Assembly: GCA_944388175.1 (NCBI GenBank)
Contig: CALXHR010000001.1
Coordinates: 124,001-188,000, forward strand
DNA length: 64,000 bases
Reading direction: 5' to 3'
Source of the DNA: an uncultured Gemmiger sp.
Lineage (GTDB): Bacteria > Bacillota > Clostridia > Oscillospirales > Ruminococcaceae
Shown here: positions 25,438 to 34,481 of the stretch, piece by piece
Layout: each line of letters starts with the position of its first letter
Position numbering within the stretch: position 1 is the stretch's first letter
Notes under the pieces: generated by a model
Databases searched by the model: none
Told to the model about the DNA's origin: nothing
What the model saw: only the letters and a program-made list of their open reading frames with translations
Translations under genes and position numbers: made by a program

Positions 25438-28400
25438 TCACACTTCCTCCTTTTTACGGGTGGAGGCCATAACATACATCACCACGCCCAGCAGCAGCAC
25501 AGCGCCGGAAACGCCGGCCAGCCCGTAGTAGGCGGCACGCCACCAGGTCATCTGGCTCTCGATGTGGGTCGTAGCATTGTAGCGGTTCATCAGATGGCTC
25601 TCGCTCCAGGCATAGATGTTCTTGTGCACCGCATCCTTCAGCTTCAGCTGCAGGTTCAGGTCGCCATCGATGAAGTTGGCGTCCAGGCCGCGGCCTTCGA
25701 TCAGGTTCTGGAACAGGTTGGAGCTTTCCAGCGTGGTCGTGCCGTAGAAGCCGGCCTGGCCACGGGTGTCGAAGCAGGTAGTGCCGGAGTTCAGCACGGC
25801 GCTCCACAGGTCAACGTCGTCGTAAATGTCGGTGACCGCATAGCCGATGAAGCCCCACTCGTTGGCCAGGATCTCCGTCATCAAGCCCTCACTGGTCGTG
25901 CACTCGATGGAACCGATCTTAGAGAAGGAAGTCATCAGGCCTCGCATACCGGCGTCGTACTCTTCGGTGTCGTACTTGGTAGCCTCAAAGGCGATCTGGT
26001 ACGCGCGCAGCTCGACCTCACGGGCGCGCTGCTCGGTCATGTAGGGAGAAACACCACCGCGCTCGGATTCCTGGTCGTTGAACGCGAAGTGCTTGGGAGC
26101 GGCAACGAGGCCGTAATCCAGCGCGCCGATGGCAAATTCCATCGCCGCCACGCCGGACAGGACAGGATCCTCGGAGTAATACTCACCATTACGGCCGTTG
26201 TACGCATGGCGATGGGTGTTCAGGCCGGGGCCCCACAGGATGTTGATGCCGGTGAACAGCGACTCGATGCCGGTGAACTGGCCCAGCTCATACATCAATT
26301 CGGGGTTGAAGGTCGAAGCGCCCATGGGGGCGTTGGCAAAGACCTCGGGGTGCCAGTTGCCGTTGGGGTCGCTGGCGGGGATCGCCCACGGGGCGTTGGG
26401 GTCTTTGGAGGCGTTGAGGTTGACGGCGATGCCGTTGCCGGCGTTCTCGGTCATGTAGGTCTCGACGGTGCCGATGGAGTCAGCGCCGGGGATGGAGGGA
26501 CCGCCGAAGGTGAAGATGTACATGGCCTCTTCCAGCGTCAGCTGATCGAGCAGCTGATCCCACTTCGGGTCGTCGTAGGGCACACCGTACATCTCGTAGA
26601 AGGAGATGCCGTTGTCCGCGCCCCAGACCACTTCGCTGATGTCGTCACCGGTCTGCAGGGTGTAGGTGTAGCCGTTGAGGTTGTTGATGAGGTCCTCGCT
26701 GGTCAGGGTCATGGCATCATAGGTCTTGGGGAAGGTGCCGGCCCAGTCGGTACGGGACAGGTAGGTGACCTCGCCGGGCTGGTAGTAGTTCCAGTCGGCA
26801 TAGGGCAGCTGGTTGGAGATCTTGTAACCGGTCTTGGAGACCGAGAACATCGTCTTGGAGATGAAGTTCTCGTCGATCTCGACGGTGCAGGCCTGCTCGG
26901 CGTTGCCGGTGCCGGACATCAGCTCGGCGTCCATCTCCTGGGCGGCCATGATGTGGTTCAGCGCATCGTGCGCGCCGTTGCCGACAGAGAAGTAGTAGGT
27001 GCCGGGGTCCATGATGTAGGTGCCGGTCGTGCCGTCGCCATTGTCATAGCTCTCGTCATAGCTGGCGATGTACTGCAGATCGACCTTGACGGGCACAACT
27101 TCGGAAGCGCCGGGCTCGAGGATCTCGGTCTTTTCAAAGTTCATCAGCTGGATGGCGGATTTCTCGATGCCGCCCGGGGTGTAGGGCGCCTGGCCGTAGA
27201 TCTGGACCGGGGTCTTGCCGGCCACGTCGCCGACGTTGGTCACCTTGACGTTGAAGGTGGCGTACGCGTTGGGGGCGCCGGTCTCGGGGTCGGTAGAGAT
27301 CTCAAAGGTGGGCTCGCCCTCGAACTCGTAGGTGAACTCGGTGTAGCTCAGGCCGTAGCCAAAGCCGTAGGCGACCTCGTTGTCGTAGTTCCACTCGGTG
27401 TCAGAGCCATACGCGCCGACCGGGCTGGTGGCGTTGCCGTTGCCGGCCACGGCGTCATAGTAGCGGGTCTCGTAGTAGCGGTAGCCAACGTAGATGTCCT
27501 CCGCCTCGATGACGTACGCGCCGGGGTTGAAGCCCAGGACGCCGCCGGTACGGGTGATGGTACCCTCGGTGTTGGTGTAGTACATCTTGCCCATGTTCTG
27601 CATGGCAGGCGCGGACATGTTGTACGTGGTGAAGATGTCGAACAGGCCGCCGGAGGGGCTGACGCGGCCGCACAGGATGTCGGCCACGCCCAGCATGCCG
27701 TAGCAGCCGGGGGCGCCGATCCACAGGATGGCGTCAACGTCTGGGTCGTTCTTCAGCGTGCCGATCTCGACCGAAGCGGAGCTGGAGATCAGCACGATGA
27801 CCTTGTCGCTGGCTTCTTTGGCCAGTTCGATGGCATCCAGTTCGTTCTGGGTCAGGGACAGCGGCTCGCCATGCTCAAAGCCAAGGCCCTCGGCCACGCC
27901 ACCGGGCAGGTAGTCGACCTGCTCGCAGCTGGGGCGGGCGATGACAACGATGGCGGCGTCGCCGTACTCGGCAAAGCTGTCTTTGTAGCTGCCGTCGACG
28001 GCAGCGATCTCATCCACAGAGGGCTCGCCCGGGTCGTAGACCTCGGCGGCGGGCTCGTTCTCGTAATGGACGTAGGTCTCGCCCAGCTTCTCGTAGATGT
28101 CCACCATGGTGGGGTTGATGTTGAAGCCAGCACCCTCGAAATCGAACTCGTCGCCGGTCCACTCACTGATGGTGGCGGAAGGCGCCGCGCCGCGGCTGCC
28201 CACCGACCAGGCGATGGTGTTGGCGAAATCGGTGCGGTTCTGGCTCAGGGCCTGCTCCAGGCTGATGTAGGCGCCCTGCGCCTTCACGCCGAAGCTGGAG
28301 CCCAGCAGGTTGGAGTGCGAGCGGATGCCCAGCAGCGTGACGTTGGAACCGCTGGACAGCGGCAGAACGCCGTTGTTCTTCAGCAGGACACTGCCCTCGG

Positions 28401-28680
28401 CGACTTCGCGGCGGTTGAGGTCGATGGCGGCCTCGATCAGCGCCTGAGAGTTGCCGGTGCCGTCCTCATTGAGCAGTTCGGCCGGCGGGGTGAACTTGTC
28501 ATACAGCGGGTTTTCCTCGTTGTTTTCCGATACCAGAGCCTCGCTGTTCGTGCCCAGGTAGGTGTCGATGGTGGCCGCGTTGGCCTCCAGGGCGCTGCCC
28601 AGGATCAAAGACAGGCACATGGTGAAGCACGCGATGCCGCTGACGCCACGCCACACTGCCTTTTTGCGCGATTGTTTCAT
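25438..28680 (-). CDS. Membrane-anchored, domain-permuted glycoside hydrolase family 3 enzyme
   Basis: 1080 residues. N-terminal signal-anchor (about 12-36), then the GH3 C-terminal alpha/beta sandwich first (about 80-360; 'EGSVLLKNNGVLPL', 'GAPGCYGMLGVADILCGRVSPSGGL'), a fibronectin-like part ('YGFGYGLSYTEFTYEF' onward), and the TIM-barrel last (about 640-1010) with 'APKHFAFNDQESERGG' and the nucleophile motif 'GFIGYAVTDIYDD'. This reversed order is known in Ruminococcus albus and Butyrivibrio beta-glucosidases. A second hydrophobic helix (about 1046-1070) and KKEEV tail anchor the C-terminus. Probably cleaves beta-glucosides outside the cell. AGGAGG precedes the ATG. Confidence 0.88.
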   Translation of the reverse strand: MKQSRKKAVWRGVSGIACFTMCLSLILGSALEANAATIDTYLGTNSEALVSENNEENPLYDKFTPPAELLNEDGTGNSQALIEAAIDLNRREVAEGSVLLKNNGVLPLSSGSNVTLLGIRSHSNLLGSSFGVKAQGAYISLEQALSQNRTDFANTIAWSVGSRGAAPSATISEWTGDEFDFEGAGFNINPTMVDIYEKLGETYVHYENEPAAEVYDPGEPSVDEIAAVDGSYKDSFAEYGDAAIVVIARPSCEQVDYLPGGVAEGLGFEHGEPLSLTQNELDAIELAKEASDKVIVLISSSASVEIGTLKNDPDVDAILWIGAPGCYGMLGVADILCGRVSPSGGLFDIFTTYNMSAPAMQNMGKMYYTNTEGTITRTGGVLGFNPGAYVIEAEDIYVGYRYYETRYYDAVAGNGNATSPVGAYGSDTEWNYDNEVAYGFGYGLSYTEFTYEFEGEPTFEISTDPETGAPNAYATFNVKVTNVGDVAGKTPVQIYGQAPYTPGGIEKSAIQLMNFEKTEILEPGASEVVPVKVDLQYIASYDESYDNGDGTTGTYIMDPGTYYFSVGNGAHDALNHIMAAQEMDAELMSGTGNAEQACTVEIDENFISKTMFSVSKTGYKISNQLPYADWNYYQPGEVTYLSRTDWAGTFPKTYDAMTLTSEDLINNLNGYTYTLQTGDDISEVVWGADNGISFYEMYGVPYDDPKWDQLLDQLTLEEAMYIFTFGGPSIPGADSIGTVETYMTENAGNGIAVNLNASKDPNAPWAIPASDPNGNWHPEVFANAPMGASTFNPELMYELGQFTGIESLFTGINILWGPGLNTHRHAYNGRNGEYYSEDPVLSGVAAMEFAIGALDYGLVAAPKHFAFNDQESERGGVSPYMTEQRAREVELRAYQIAFEATKYDTEEYDAGMRGLMTSFSKIGSIECTTSEGLMTEILANEWGFIGYAVTDIYDDVDLWSAVLNSGTTCFDTRGQAGFYGTTTLESSNLFQNLIEGRGLDANFIDGDLNLQLKLKDAVHKNIYAWSESHLMNRYNATTHIESQMTWWRAAYYGLAGVSGAVLLLGVVMYVMASTRKKEEV

Positions 28681-28783
28681 GGTGTATTGTTTCCTCCTTT
28701 ATTCTGAAATATACCGTTTATCCCTTGGCTGTGAAAGCGATCCTCCCCTTTCTGTTCCAAATTTATTTAGAGCCAAAAATAGC

Positions 28784-30712
28784 TTAAACCCAGTTGGCGC
28801 TCTGGCTTTTGCCCTTTTGCAGCTTGTAGGCGGGGTTGGGCGCGTCCACTTTGTGGAAAGTCGTCTCGTCGGCCTGGCCGCCGGCTTCCGCGCGGACGGT
28901 CACATCGCCGGACAGCGGAATCTCAAAGGTAAAGACCTTCTCCCCTGTCTTTTCGCCCACCGGGCTGCCGTTGGCATACAGCGTGACTTTTTTCTGGTTG
29001 GTGTAGACCTTGATGACGGTGGTGCCTTCCTCACGGTCAGCACGGCGGCGGCCGGCGATGTAGACGAACGGCTCATCGCTCCACCATGCTTTGTAGAGGT
29101 AGAAAGCATCCTTTTTGGTCTTGCGGTCAAACGTCACCAGGCCCTTGTGGTTCATGCCGGGCTCGCCGCCCTGGTCGCGGGCGTCGGCGGCAAAGTCGAA
29201 CATATTCCACACATGCGTCGCCCACAGCCAGGGGTGGCGGTCAAAGCAGCGCAGCATGTACTCGTGGTAAATGGCCTGGTAATCCTCGGTATGGTCGCCG
29301 CGGCGCGGGTGCAGGCTGTGCAGGTTGGGCATCGCCTCGGCGCCGTACTCGCTGAAGCCCAGCGGGCGGTTGGGGTAGACAAGGTGGAAGAAATCCATCC
29401 AAAGGTCGTTGAGGAAGAACCCCGGCACGTACCAGCCCAGGTACAGGTTCCAGCTGACCAGGTCGGTGATGTGAGCCGAGCGGTTGAACGGCCCGCACAT
29501 GGCGTAGCAGGCCAGCGTCGTCAGGCGGGTGGGATCCAGCTTGTGGCACAGGTCGTTGAGCATGTGGTGGTTGTCCAGCATGTCGGCCTTGTCTTTGGTC
29601 GAGATCGTGATCTCGTTGGAGACGCCCCAGCACACGATGCAGGCGTGGTTGTAGTTCTGGGTGATGAGCTCGGTCATCTGGCTGACGGTGTTGTCGCGGC
29701 CGTTCGGCATATGCTCGCTGATATAGGGGATCTCGGCCCAGACGACCATACCGGCTTCGTCGCACAGGTCATAGAAGTACTGGTCGTGCTGGTAATGCGC
29801 CAGGCGGACGGTGTTGGCGCCAACTTCTTGGATGAGGGCCATATCCTCGTCGTGCATCGCCCTGGTGATGGCGTTGCCCAGGCCCTTGCGGTCCTGATGG
29901 CGGGAGACGCCGTGCAGCGGGTAGCACCGGCCGTTGAGCCAGAACCCGCTCTTGGGGTCCACTTTGAAGTCGCGCACGCCAAAACGGGTGCGCACCTCGT
30001 CCACCGCCTGGCCGTCCACCGTCAGGGTGGCGACCGCCGTGTAGAGGTAGGGGTCCTTGCGGCCGTCCCACAGGTGCACAGCCGGGATGGTCAGCGTCAC
30101 ATCGGCGCCGCTGCCCTCGGCCACTGGGTGGCCGTCGGCATCCAGCAGCTGCACAGCCACGCTGCCGTTGGCGGCGTTGTGCCAGGTCTCGACCTGGACG
30201 GTGCCGCTCTTGTAATCGGCCGAAGGTTTGGCCGTCACCTTGATGCCGGGGCCGCCGTAGTAGTCCAAATCAAAGTGGTGTTTGTCGACCACCAGCAGCG
30301 TGACGGCGCGGTAGATGCCGCCGTAGAACGTAAAGTCCGCTTTTTGCGGGTAGACGCGGTCATTTTTGCTGTTGTCCACTTCCACCAGCAGGTCGTTTTC
30401 GGCCGCCAGCGCATCGGTGATGTCGGCGCGGAAAGTCGAGTACCCGCCGTCATGCTGGCAGACGACCTGCCCGTTGAGCGATACTTTGGCCGAAGCGTTG
30501 ACGCCGTCAAACTGCAGGTAGACGCGCTGCGTGCCGGCGTCGTATTCCGGCGCGGCGAGTTTGGTCTGGTAGGTGCAGGTAAGGCGCTTGTAGTCGTTGC
30601 CGCCGTCCTGGCCGTCCTGGGCGTTCCAGGTATGCGGCAGGGTGACGGTGCAGGCGGGCTGGCCCGGCATGGTAAACTGCCATGCCTGGTCCACAGGGAT
30701 CGATCTTCTCAT
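28784..30712 (-). CDS. Glycoside hydrolase family 2 (beta-galactosidase/beta-glucuronidase type), cytoplasmic
   Basis: 642 residues, no signal peptide. Jelly-roll sugar-binding domain (1-175: 'LPHTWNAQDGQDGG', 'LQFDGVNASAKVSLNG'), immunoglobulin-like domain, then the TIM barrel with acid/base Glu in 'CWGVSNEITIS' and nucleophile Glu in 'LGFSEYGAEAMPN'. The 'FYGGIYRAV' motif is typical for GH2. C-terminal beta-domain from about 540. First gene of the operon, with its own promoter. Substrate is not fixed by the sequence; the shorter length is closer to gut Firmicute beta-galactosidases than to LacZ. Confidence 0.9.
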   Translation of the reverse strand: MRRSIPVDQAWQFTMPGQPACTVTLPHTWNAQDGQDGGNDYKRLTCTYQTKLAAPEYDAGTQRVYLQFDGVNASAKVSLNGQVVCQHDGGYSTFRADITDALAAENDLLVEVDNSKNDRVYPQKADFTFYGGIYRAVTLLVVDKHHFDLDYYGGPGIKVTAKPSADYKSGTVQVETWHNAANGSVAVQLLDADGHPVAEGSGADVTLTIPAVHLWDGRKDPYLYTAVATLTVDGQAVDEVRTRFGVRDFKVDPKSGFWLNGRCYPLHGVSRHQDRKGLGNAITRAMHDEDMALIQEVGANTVRLAHYQHDQYFYDLCDEAGMVVWAEIPYISEHMPNGRDNTVSQMTELITQNYNHACIVCWGVSNEITISTKDKADMLDNHHMLNDLCHKLDPTRLTTLACYAMCGPFNRSAHITDLVSWNLYLGWYVPGFFLNDLWMDFFHLVYPNRPLGFSEYGAEAMPNLHSLHPRRGDHTEDYQAIYHEYMLRCFDRHPWLWATHVWNMFDFAADARDQGGEPGMNHKGLVTFDRKTKKDAFYLYKAWWSDEPFVYIAGRRRADREEGTTVIKVYTNQKKVTLYANGSPVGEKTGEKVFTFEIPLSGDVTVRAEAGGQADETTFHKVDAPNPAYKLQKGKSQSANWV

Positions 30713-30770
30713 CGGACCAACAACCTCATTTCCGGGCGGGAACGCCCTATTTCCTTATCGTGGTATCTTT

Positions 30771-30799
30771 ATCATAACTTGTACACAATTTATTTACAA
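30771..30799 (-). promoter_or_regulatory. Promoter of the GH2-GH3-symporter operon
   Basis: Minus strand: TTGTAA (30794-30799), 17 bp, TATGAT (30771-30776). The leader contains GGGCG-GGAA-CGCCC near 30736-30748, a possible operator or hairpin. Confidence 0.65.
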
Positions 30800-30905
30800 T
30801 CGCTTTGTCGGAAGTGGTCAATTTTTTATCCTATGTGGAGAGAAACTTCGTTCACATTGTCAGTTTTTATGCCCTGCAATTTGTGCGTTTTGCTATGCAG
30901 GTACG

Positions 30906-30935
30906 AAAAAAAGCGCCCTTTCGACAAGGACGCTT
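30906..30935 (-). terminator. Terminator of the two-component system operon
   Basis: Minus strand: AAGCGTCCTT, 5-nt loop, AAGGGCGCTT followed by TTTTT. Located 38 bp after the sensor kinase stop and just upstream of the GH2 promoter. Confidence 0.85.
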
Positions 30936-30972
30936 GGCAGCCACGTACATATTTTGCTGTGTTGGGTACTGT

Positions 30973-32265
30973 TCAGGCCGGCGCGGCGGCGGTCTGCGGC
31001 AGCGGGAACAGGATCTTGAGGGTAAAGCAGCCATCCTCGGTGCCGATGGTCAGATTGCCGCCGTACTTGCCCACGGTGTGCTGCACGCTTTTTAAGCCAA
31101 ACCCGTGGTAGCCGTTGTTGCCCTTGGTCGTCTTGGGCAGGCCATCCTGGAACGACGGCGCGGCCGTGAGCGGGTTGGTGATGCTGATGACCAGAAACTG
31201 CTGCCGCACATGGATCAGCACGTCGATCTGCCGTTTGTCGTGGTCGGCAAATTTCTGCACTTCCTCCATGGCGTTGTCGATGGCGTTGCCAAAAATCGTA
31301 TACACGTCCACCGGGTCCAAAAAGCCCATGCGGCTGCCGTCGGCAATGCAATGGATTTGGATATCCTTCTCTTTGCAGCGCAGGCTTTTCTCGGTCAAAA
31401 TGGTGTCCAGCACCTCGCTGCCCGTCTTGACGATGGACTCATAAATGCGGATAGAATCGTCGATTTCGTCCAGATACTTCCGGCGCTGGTCGTTGTCGGC
31501 CATATCGCGCAGCGCGCGCACCTGATGCTTGAGGTCGTGGCATTTGCGGTTAATCAGGGCGATGTTCTCTTTGGCAAGGTCGTACTGCTCTTTCTGCTGG
31601 TGCCACAGCAGGTCCAGCGCCGTCAGCTCTTTTTGGATGGCGCTGTTCTTGAACAGGGCATTTTGCAGGTACAGGATGGTCAGGCAGTAAAACTCGCACA
31701 TCAGCATCAAAACGCCCTGCGGGGGCGGCAGGATGCTGTTGTACGCGCGCAGGATGCCGGCGGTCAGGAACTCAAACAGAACAAACAGCAGCACGGCCGA
31801 CGTCGTTTGGCGCGGCCCTACGCGGTAGCGACCATCCACCGGCAGGCGGCGCGCCACCAGCGTATAGATCGGCACGCCGCACAGCAGTGTGAACGGCACC
31901 ACCGTCAGCCAGGGCAGCGCGGCGCCGGGCAGCGCATACAGTGCGCTGAACAGCTGCCAGCAGAACTGCTGCGCCATCAACCCCCAAATGGCGGTATACA
32001 GCGAAGCGTGCAGCGGCTGGTCACACAAAAAACAGGCTTGCAGCGCCGCCAGCACCGCCAAAACGGCCAGCTGCCAGGGCGTCACCGCCCCCGCCATCAG
32101 ACCGGCGGCCCAATACCCGGCCCCCAGCGCCACAGCCACCGCCAGGCACAGCGCCGCACGCACCATAAAATGGCTGCGGCGGCGCACCGGCCAGGCAAAC
32201 GCCAGGACCGAGACCGCCGGCAGCAGCGTCAGCGCCAGGCAGCGCAACAGCAACGCGGCATCCAT
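30973..32265 (-). CDS. GHKL-domain sensor histidine kinase (AgrC/VirS type)
   Basis: 430 residues. Six or so hydrophobic helices (1-205), coiled-coil, then the phospho-acceptor His243 in 'KCHDLKHQVRAL' and the GHKL ATPase box 'IFGNAIDNAMEEV' and 'GYHGFGLKSVQHTVGKYGG' (in part). This matches kinases that pair with LytTR regulators, often in peptide quorum sensing. Its ATG overlaps the regulator's stop by 4 bp. No AgrB/AgrD-like genes are in sight, so the signal is unknown. Confidence 0.9.
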   Translation of the reverse strand: MDAALLLRCLALTLLPAVSVLAFAWPVRRRSHFMVRAALCLAVAVALGAGYWAAGLMAGAVTPWQLAVLAVLAALQACFLCDQPLHASLYTAIWGLMAQQFCWQLFSALYALPGAALPWLTVVPFTLLCGVPIYTLVARRLPVDGRYRVGPRQTTSAVLLFVLFEFLTAGILRAYNSILPPPQGVLMLMCEFYCLTILYLQNALFKNSAIQKELTALDLLWHQQKEQYDLAKENIALINRKCHDLKHQVRALRDMADNDQRRKYLDEIDDSIRIYESIVKTGSEVLDTILTEKSLRCKEKDIQIHCIADGSRMGFLDPVDVYTIFGNAIDNAMEEVQKFADHDKRQIDVLIHVRQQFLVISITNPLTAAPSFQDGLPKTTKGNNGYHGFGLKSVQHTVGKYGGNLTIGTEDGCFTLKILFPLPQTAAAPA

Positions 32266-32972
32266 CAGCTGGCGCCCCCTATGTAATCGGTCAGGGCGTT
32301 CAAAAAGCCGGTACGGGCGCGGCGGCTGATCTCCAGCTCATGGCCGGCCACCACCACGGTATCGCGCTTGACCTGCTGCACATGCGCCAAATTGACGATG
32401 TACCAGTGGTTGCAGCGCGCGAAGTGGTAGGGGGCCAGCTGTTTTTCGGCGTTTTGCAACGTGCCGCGCAGCACATACTCCCCCTGTTCGGTGTGGTAGT
32501 GCAGCATGTGGTCCTGCACTTCAACATAGTGAATCTGCTGCACGCCGATGCGCTGGATGCGGTCCGGCAGCGTGAGCAAAATTTCCTCGTTGCGGCGCTT
32601 GGCGGCGCGTTCCAGCGCGCGGGTAAATTTCATCTGGAACGTATAGTACGACACTGGTTTCATGACGAAATCCAGCGCGCCGACGCTGTAGCCCTTGATG
32701 GCATACTGCGCCATGTTGGTAATAAAGACGAGCACGACATTTTCGTCCACTTCGCGGATGGCCTGGGCGGCTTCCATACCGCCGACGCGCGGCATCTCGA
32801 TGTCCAGCAGGATAACATCGTAGCGCGGCTCATAATTTTGCAGGATCTCGCTGCCGTCCGCAAACGGAAAAACGCTGAACTCCTGCCCGTGTTCCTGGCC
32901 GTAGCGCTCAATATACCCGCGCAGTTCCTCGCGGCAGGGCGCTTCGTCCTCTACGATGGCAATGCGGTACAT
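32265..32972 (-). CDS. LytTR-family response regulator
   Basis: 235 residues. Receiver domain (1-120) with phospho-acceptor Asp57 in 'VILLDIEMP', acidic pocket 'VEDE' and Lys in 'FVMKPV'. C-terminal LytTR DNA-binding domain (about 135-235): 'IHYVEVQDHMLHYHT', 'FARCNHWYIVNLAHV', typical of AgrA/VirR. Encoded directly before its kinase. It probably binds the tandem repeats at 33014-33049 upstream of its own gene; control of the neighbouring pilus or glycoside operons is possible. Confidence 0.93.
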   Translation of the reverse strand: MYRIAIVEDEAPCREELRGYIERYGQEHGQEFSVFPFADGSEILQNYEPRYDVILLDIEMPRVGGMEAAQAIREVDENVVLVFITNMAQYAIKGYSVGALDFVMKPVSYYTFQMKFTRALERAAKRRNEEILLTLPDRIQRIGVQQIHYVEVQDHMLHYHTEQGEYVLRGTLQNAEKQLAPYHFARCNHWYIVNLAHVQQVKRDTVVVAGHELEISRRARTGFLNALTDYIGGAS

Positions 32973-33013
32973 GGCGGCGTATCCCCCTTCCTGTCATACT
33001 CGACACAGTTTTG

Positions 33014-33049
33014 TCATAGCATATTTTGTTTTATCATAGCATATTTTGT
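33014..33049 (-). promoter_or_regulatory. Tandem 16-bp direct repeats upstream of the LytTR regulator
   Basis: TCATAGCATATTTTGT occurs twice exactly (33014-33029 and 33034-33049), period 20 bp. Minus-strand TTGACA (33047-33052) and TATGCT/CTATGA elements overlap the repeats, so they cover the promoter. LytTR proteins bind pairs of direct repeats about two helical turns apart, so autoregulation is likely. Confidence 0.7.
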
Positions 33050-33081
33050 CAAGCCGCACAAGGTTTACGGCGCAGGGCAAC

Positions 33082-33126
33082 AAAAAAGCCGCGGGCAAAA
33101 GACGCAAAACGTCTTTTGCCCGCGGC
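33082..33126 (-). terminator. Strong terminator of the pilus operon
   Basis: GCCGCGGGCAAAAGACG (33088-33104) and CGTCTTTTGCCCGCGGC (33110-33126): perfect 17-bp stem, 5-nt loop, followed on the minus strand by six Ts. Confidence 0.95.
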
Positions 33127-33151
33127 ACAGCGCCAAAGGGATTGCAAAGGG

Positions 33152-33727
33152 TTAAGGGACGGTTTTGCAGTGCACCGTGATACGCGCCCGGCCGCTGTAG
33201 TCGCAGGTAAACAAGCTCAACGGGTACTCCCCCGCCGTCATCTCGGCGGTGGCGGTTTCCGGCAGGGTCTCTACCAGCGCGACGGTGTAGGCGTGTTCTA
33301 GGCCGTCCACGGTCGTCAGCAGCACCTCGTCGCCGGGGCGCAGGTTGTCCAGCCTGCCAAAATGTCGGGTGTAGTTGTGCCCGGCCAGCACCAGGTCGCC
33401 CCCGTCCAGCGTGCCGCTGTAGCGGCAGGGCGCGGTCTGCAGAGCTTCGTCGTCCCAATCGGCCAGCACCGGCAATTCCAGCGCCAATACCGGGAAGGAT
33501 ACGCTGCCCATGTAGGCGCGCCCGTCCACCATGGCAACCGGCATAGCGCCGGTGTCTGTGCTAGTTGCTGTCTCGGCAGTGGCCTGTTCGGCCAGCGCCT
33601 GCAGGGCGGCGTCGGCCGCGCGCCCCGCGTTGTAAGACTGCCACTCATTATACGCAAACAGGCACAGCGCCGCCAAAAACAGCGCCAGGCCCGCGGCCAT
33701 GCAGGCCGCGCCCAGTTTATGTTTCAT
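33152..33727 (-). CDS. Second sortase of the pilus operon (short, class D/E-like)
   Basis: 191 residues from the ATG at 33727, which overlaps the preceding gene by 11 bp. N-terminal membrane helix (about 6-26), then a sortase barrel: catalytic His117 in 'LVLAGHNYTRHF', Cys175 in 'LFTCDYSGRARITVHC', Arg180 or 182. Shorter than class C, with no C-terminal helix. The Leu-Phe-Thr-Cys block resembles class D/E housekeeping-type sortases. It likely attaches the finished pilus to the cell wall or anchors the small LPQTG protein encoded next to it. Confidence 0.85.
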   Translation of the reverse strand: MKHKLGAACMAAGLALFLAALCLFAYNEWQSYNAGRAADAALQALAEQATAETATSTDTGAMPVAMVDGRAYMGSVSFPVLALELPVLADWDDEALQTAPCRYSGTLDGGDLVLAGHNYTRHFGRLDNLRPGDEVLLTTVDGLEHAYTVALVETLPETATAEMTAGEYPLSLFTCDYSGRARITVHCKTVP

Positions 33728-34481
33728 GGTTCGGCGGCTCCTGTTTGCGGCGCAGCGCCAGCCCCAGCACAAACAGGCCGGCGCCGGCCACCAGCAGCAG
33801 CGGGATCGGCCAGTTCAGCTGGCCGGTCTGCGGCAGGGTGGGGCCGGGCGCAGCGGGCGGCTGCGGCGTGGGCGTTGCCGTGGGGGCAGGGCTTGCGCCG
33901 GGCGTCGGGCTGGGGGTAGCAGACGGGGGTTCGGGCGTTTCGCTTGGGCCCTCGCCTGCAAACTTGGGGGTAATGGTAACCTCGTACGTAAGGCGGCCGT
34001 CCTCCGGCAGCGGCACGCTGACCAGCAAGGGGTCCATGTGGTAGCGTTCATTGCCGGGGGCGGCGCCGGTGCGCAGTACCAGGTACAGCGCCGGTTCCAG
34101 GCCGCGCAGCGTCAAATCGCCGTCGGCGTCCGTTGTGCCGGTGGGTGTGCCTTCCGGCAGGGCGTCCTGCACCGCGGCCTGCAGCTGCAGCGCAGCGTCA
34201 TGCCATTGCGAAGCATTCAACCCCGCCCAGTTGCGGTCCCAGGCCTGGAACTCCGGTTTTGTGGTGTACAAAAGGCTGCCGTCGTCGCCAGTTTCAGCGT
34301 CCGCCACCGCCACCAGGGCGTAGGTATCCCCCGCCAGCGGTACGGCGTCGGCGCCGCTGCCGTAATGGCAGTGCAGCGTCAGCGTACCGGTCAGGGGGGC
34401 GGCCGCCGCGCACAGGGCGCACAGCGGGGCCAGCGTCAAAGCCAGAAAGAGACGCCAAAAAGCGGATTGTTTACGGTGCAT
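33717..34481 (-). CDS. Small LPQTG surface protein (minor/basal pilin candidate)
   Basis: 254 residues. Signal peptide (1-28), a prealbumin-like domain resembling SpaA-type pilin parts (30-175; 'TTDADGDLTLRGLEPALYLVLRT' in part, with 'GDLTLRGLEPALYLV'), a Pro/Thr/Ser linker (about 180-215), then LPQTG at 216-220, a hydrophobic helix and positive tail. Typical of a basal pilin anchored to peptidoglycan. Its anchor differs by one residue from the LPETG of the major pilin, so the two sortases may discriminate. Overlaps both neighbouring sortase genes. Confidence 0.82.
   Translation of the reverse strand: MHRKQSAFWRLFLALTLAPLCALCAAAAPLTGTLTLHCHYGSGADAVPLAGDTYALVAVADAETGDDGSLLYTTKPEFQAWDRNWAGLNASQWHDAALQLQAAVQDALPEGTPTGTTDADGDLTLRGLEPALYLVLRTGAAPGNERYHMDPLLVSVPLPEDGRLTYEVTITPKFAGEGPSETPEPPSATPSPTPGASPAPTATPTPQPPAAPGPTLPQTGQLNWPIPLLLVAGAGLFVLGLALRRKQEPPNHET

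Noticed and set aside
25435-28707. 1,090-codon open frame on the plus strand opposite the GH3 gene
   Set aside because: It is the antisense shadow of a GC-rich gene; the composition (Val/Gly/His/Asp-rich with no motifs) and lack of a ribosome site are typical of such artefacts, and the opposite strand has clear GH3 motifs.
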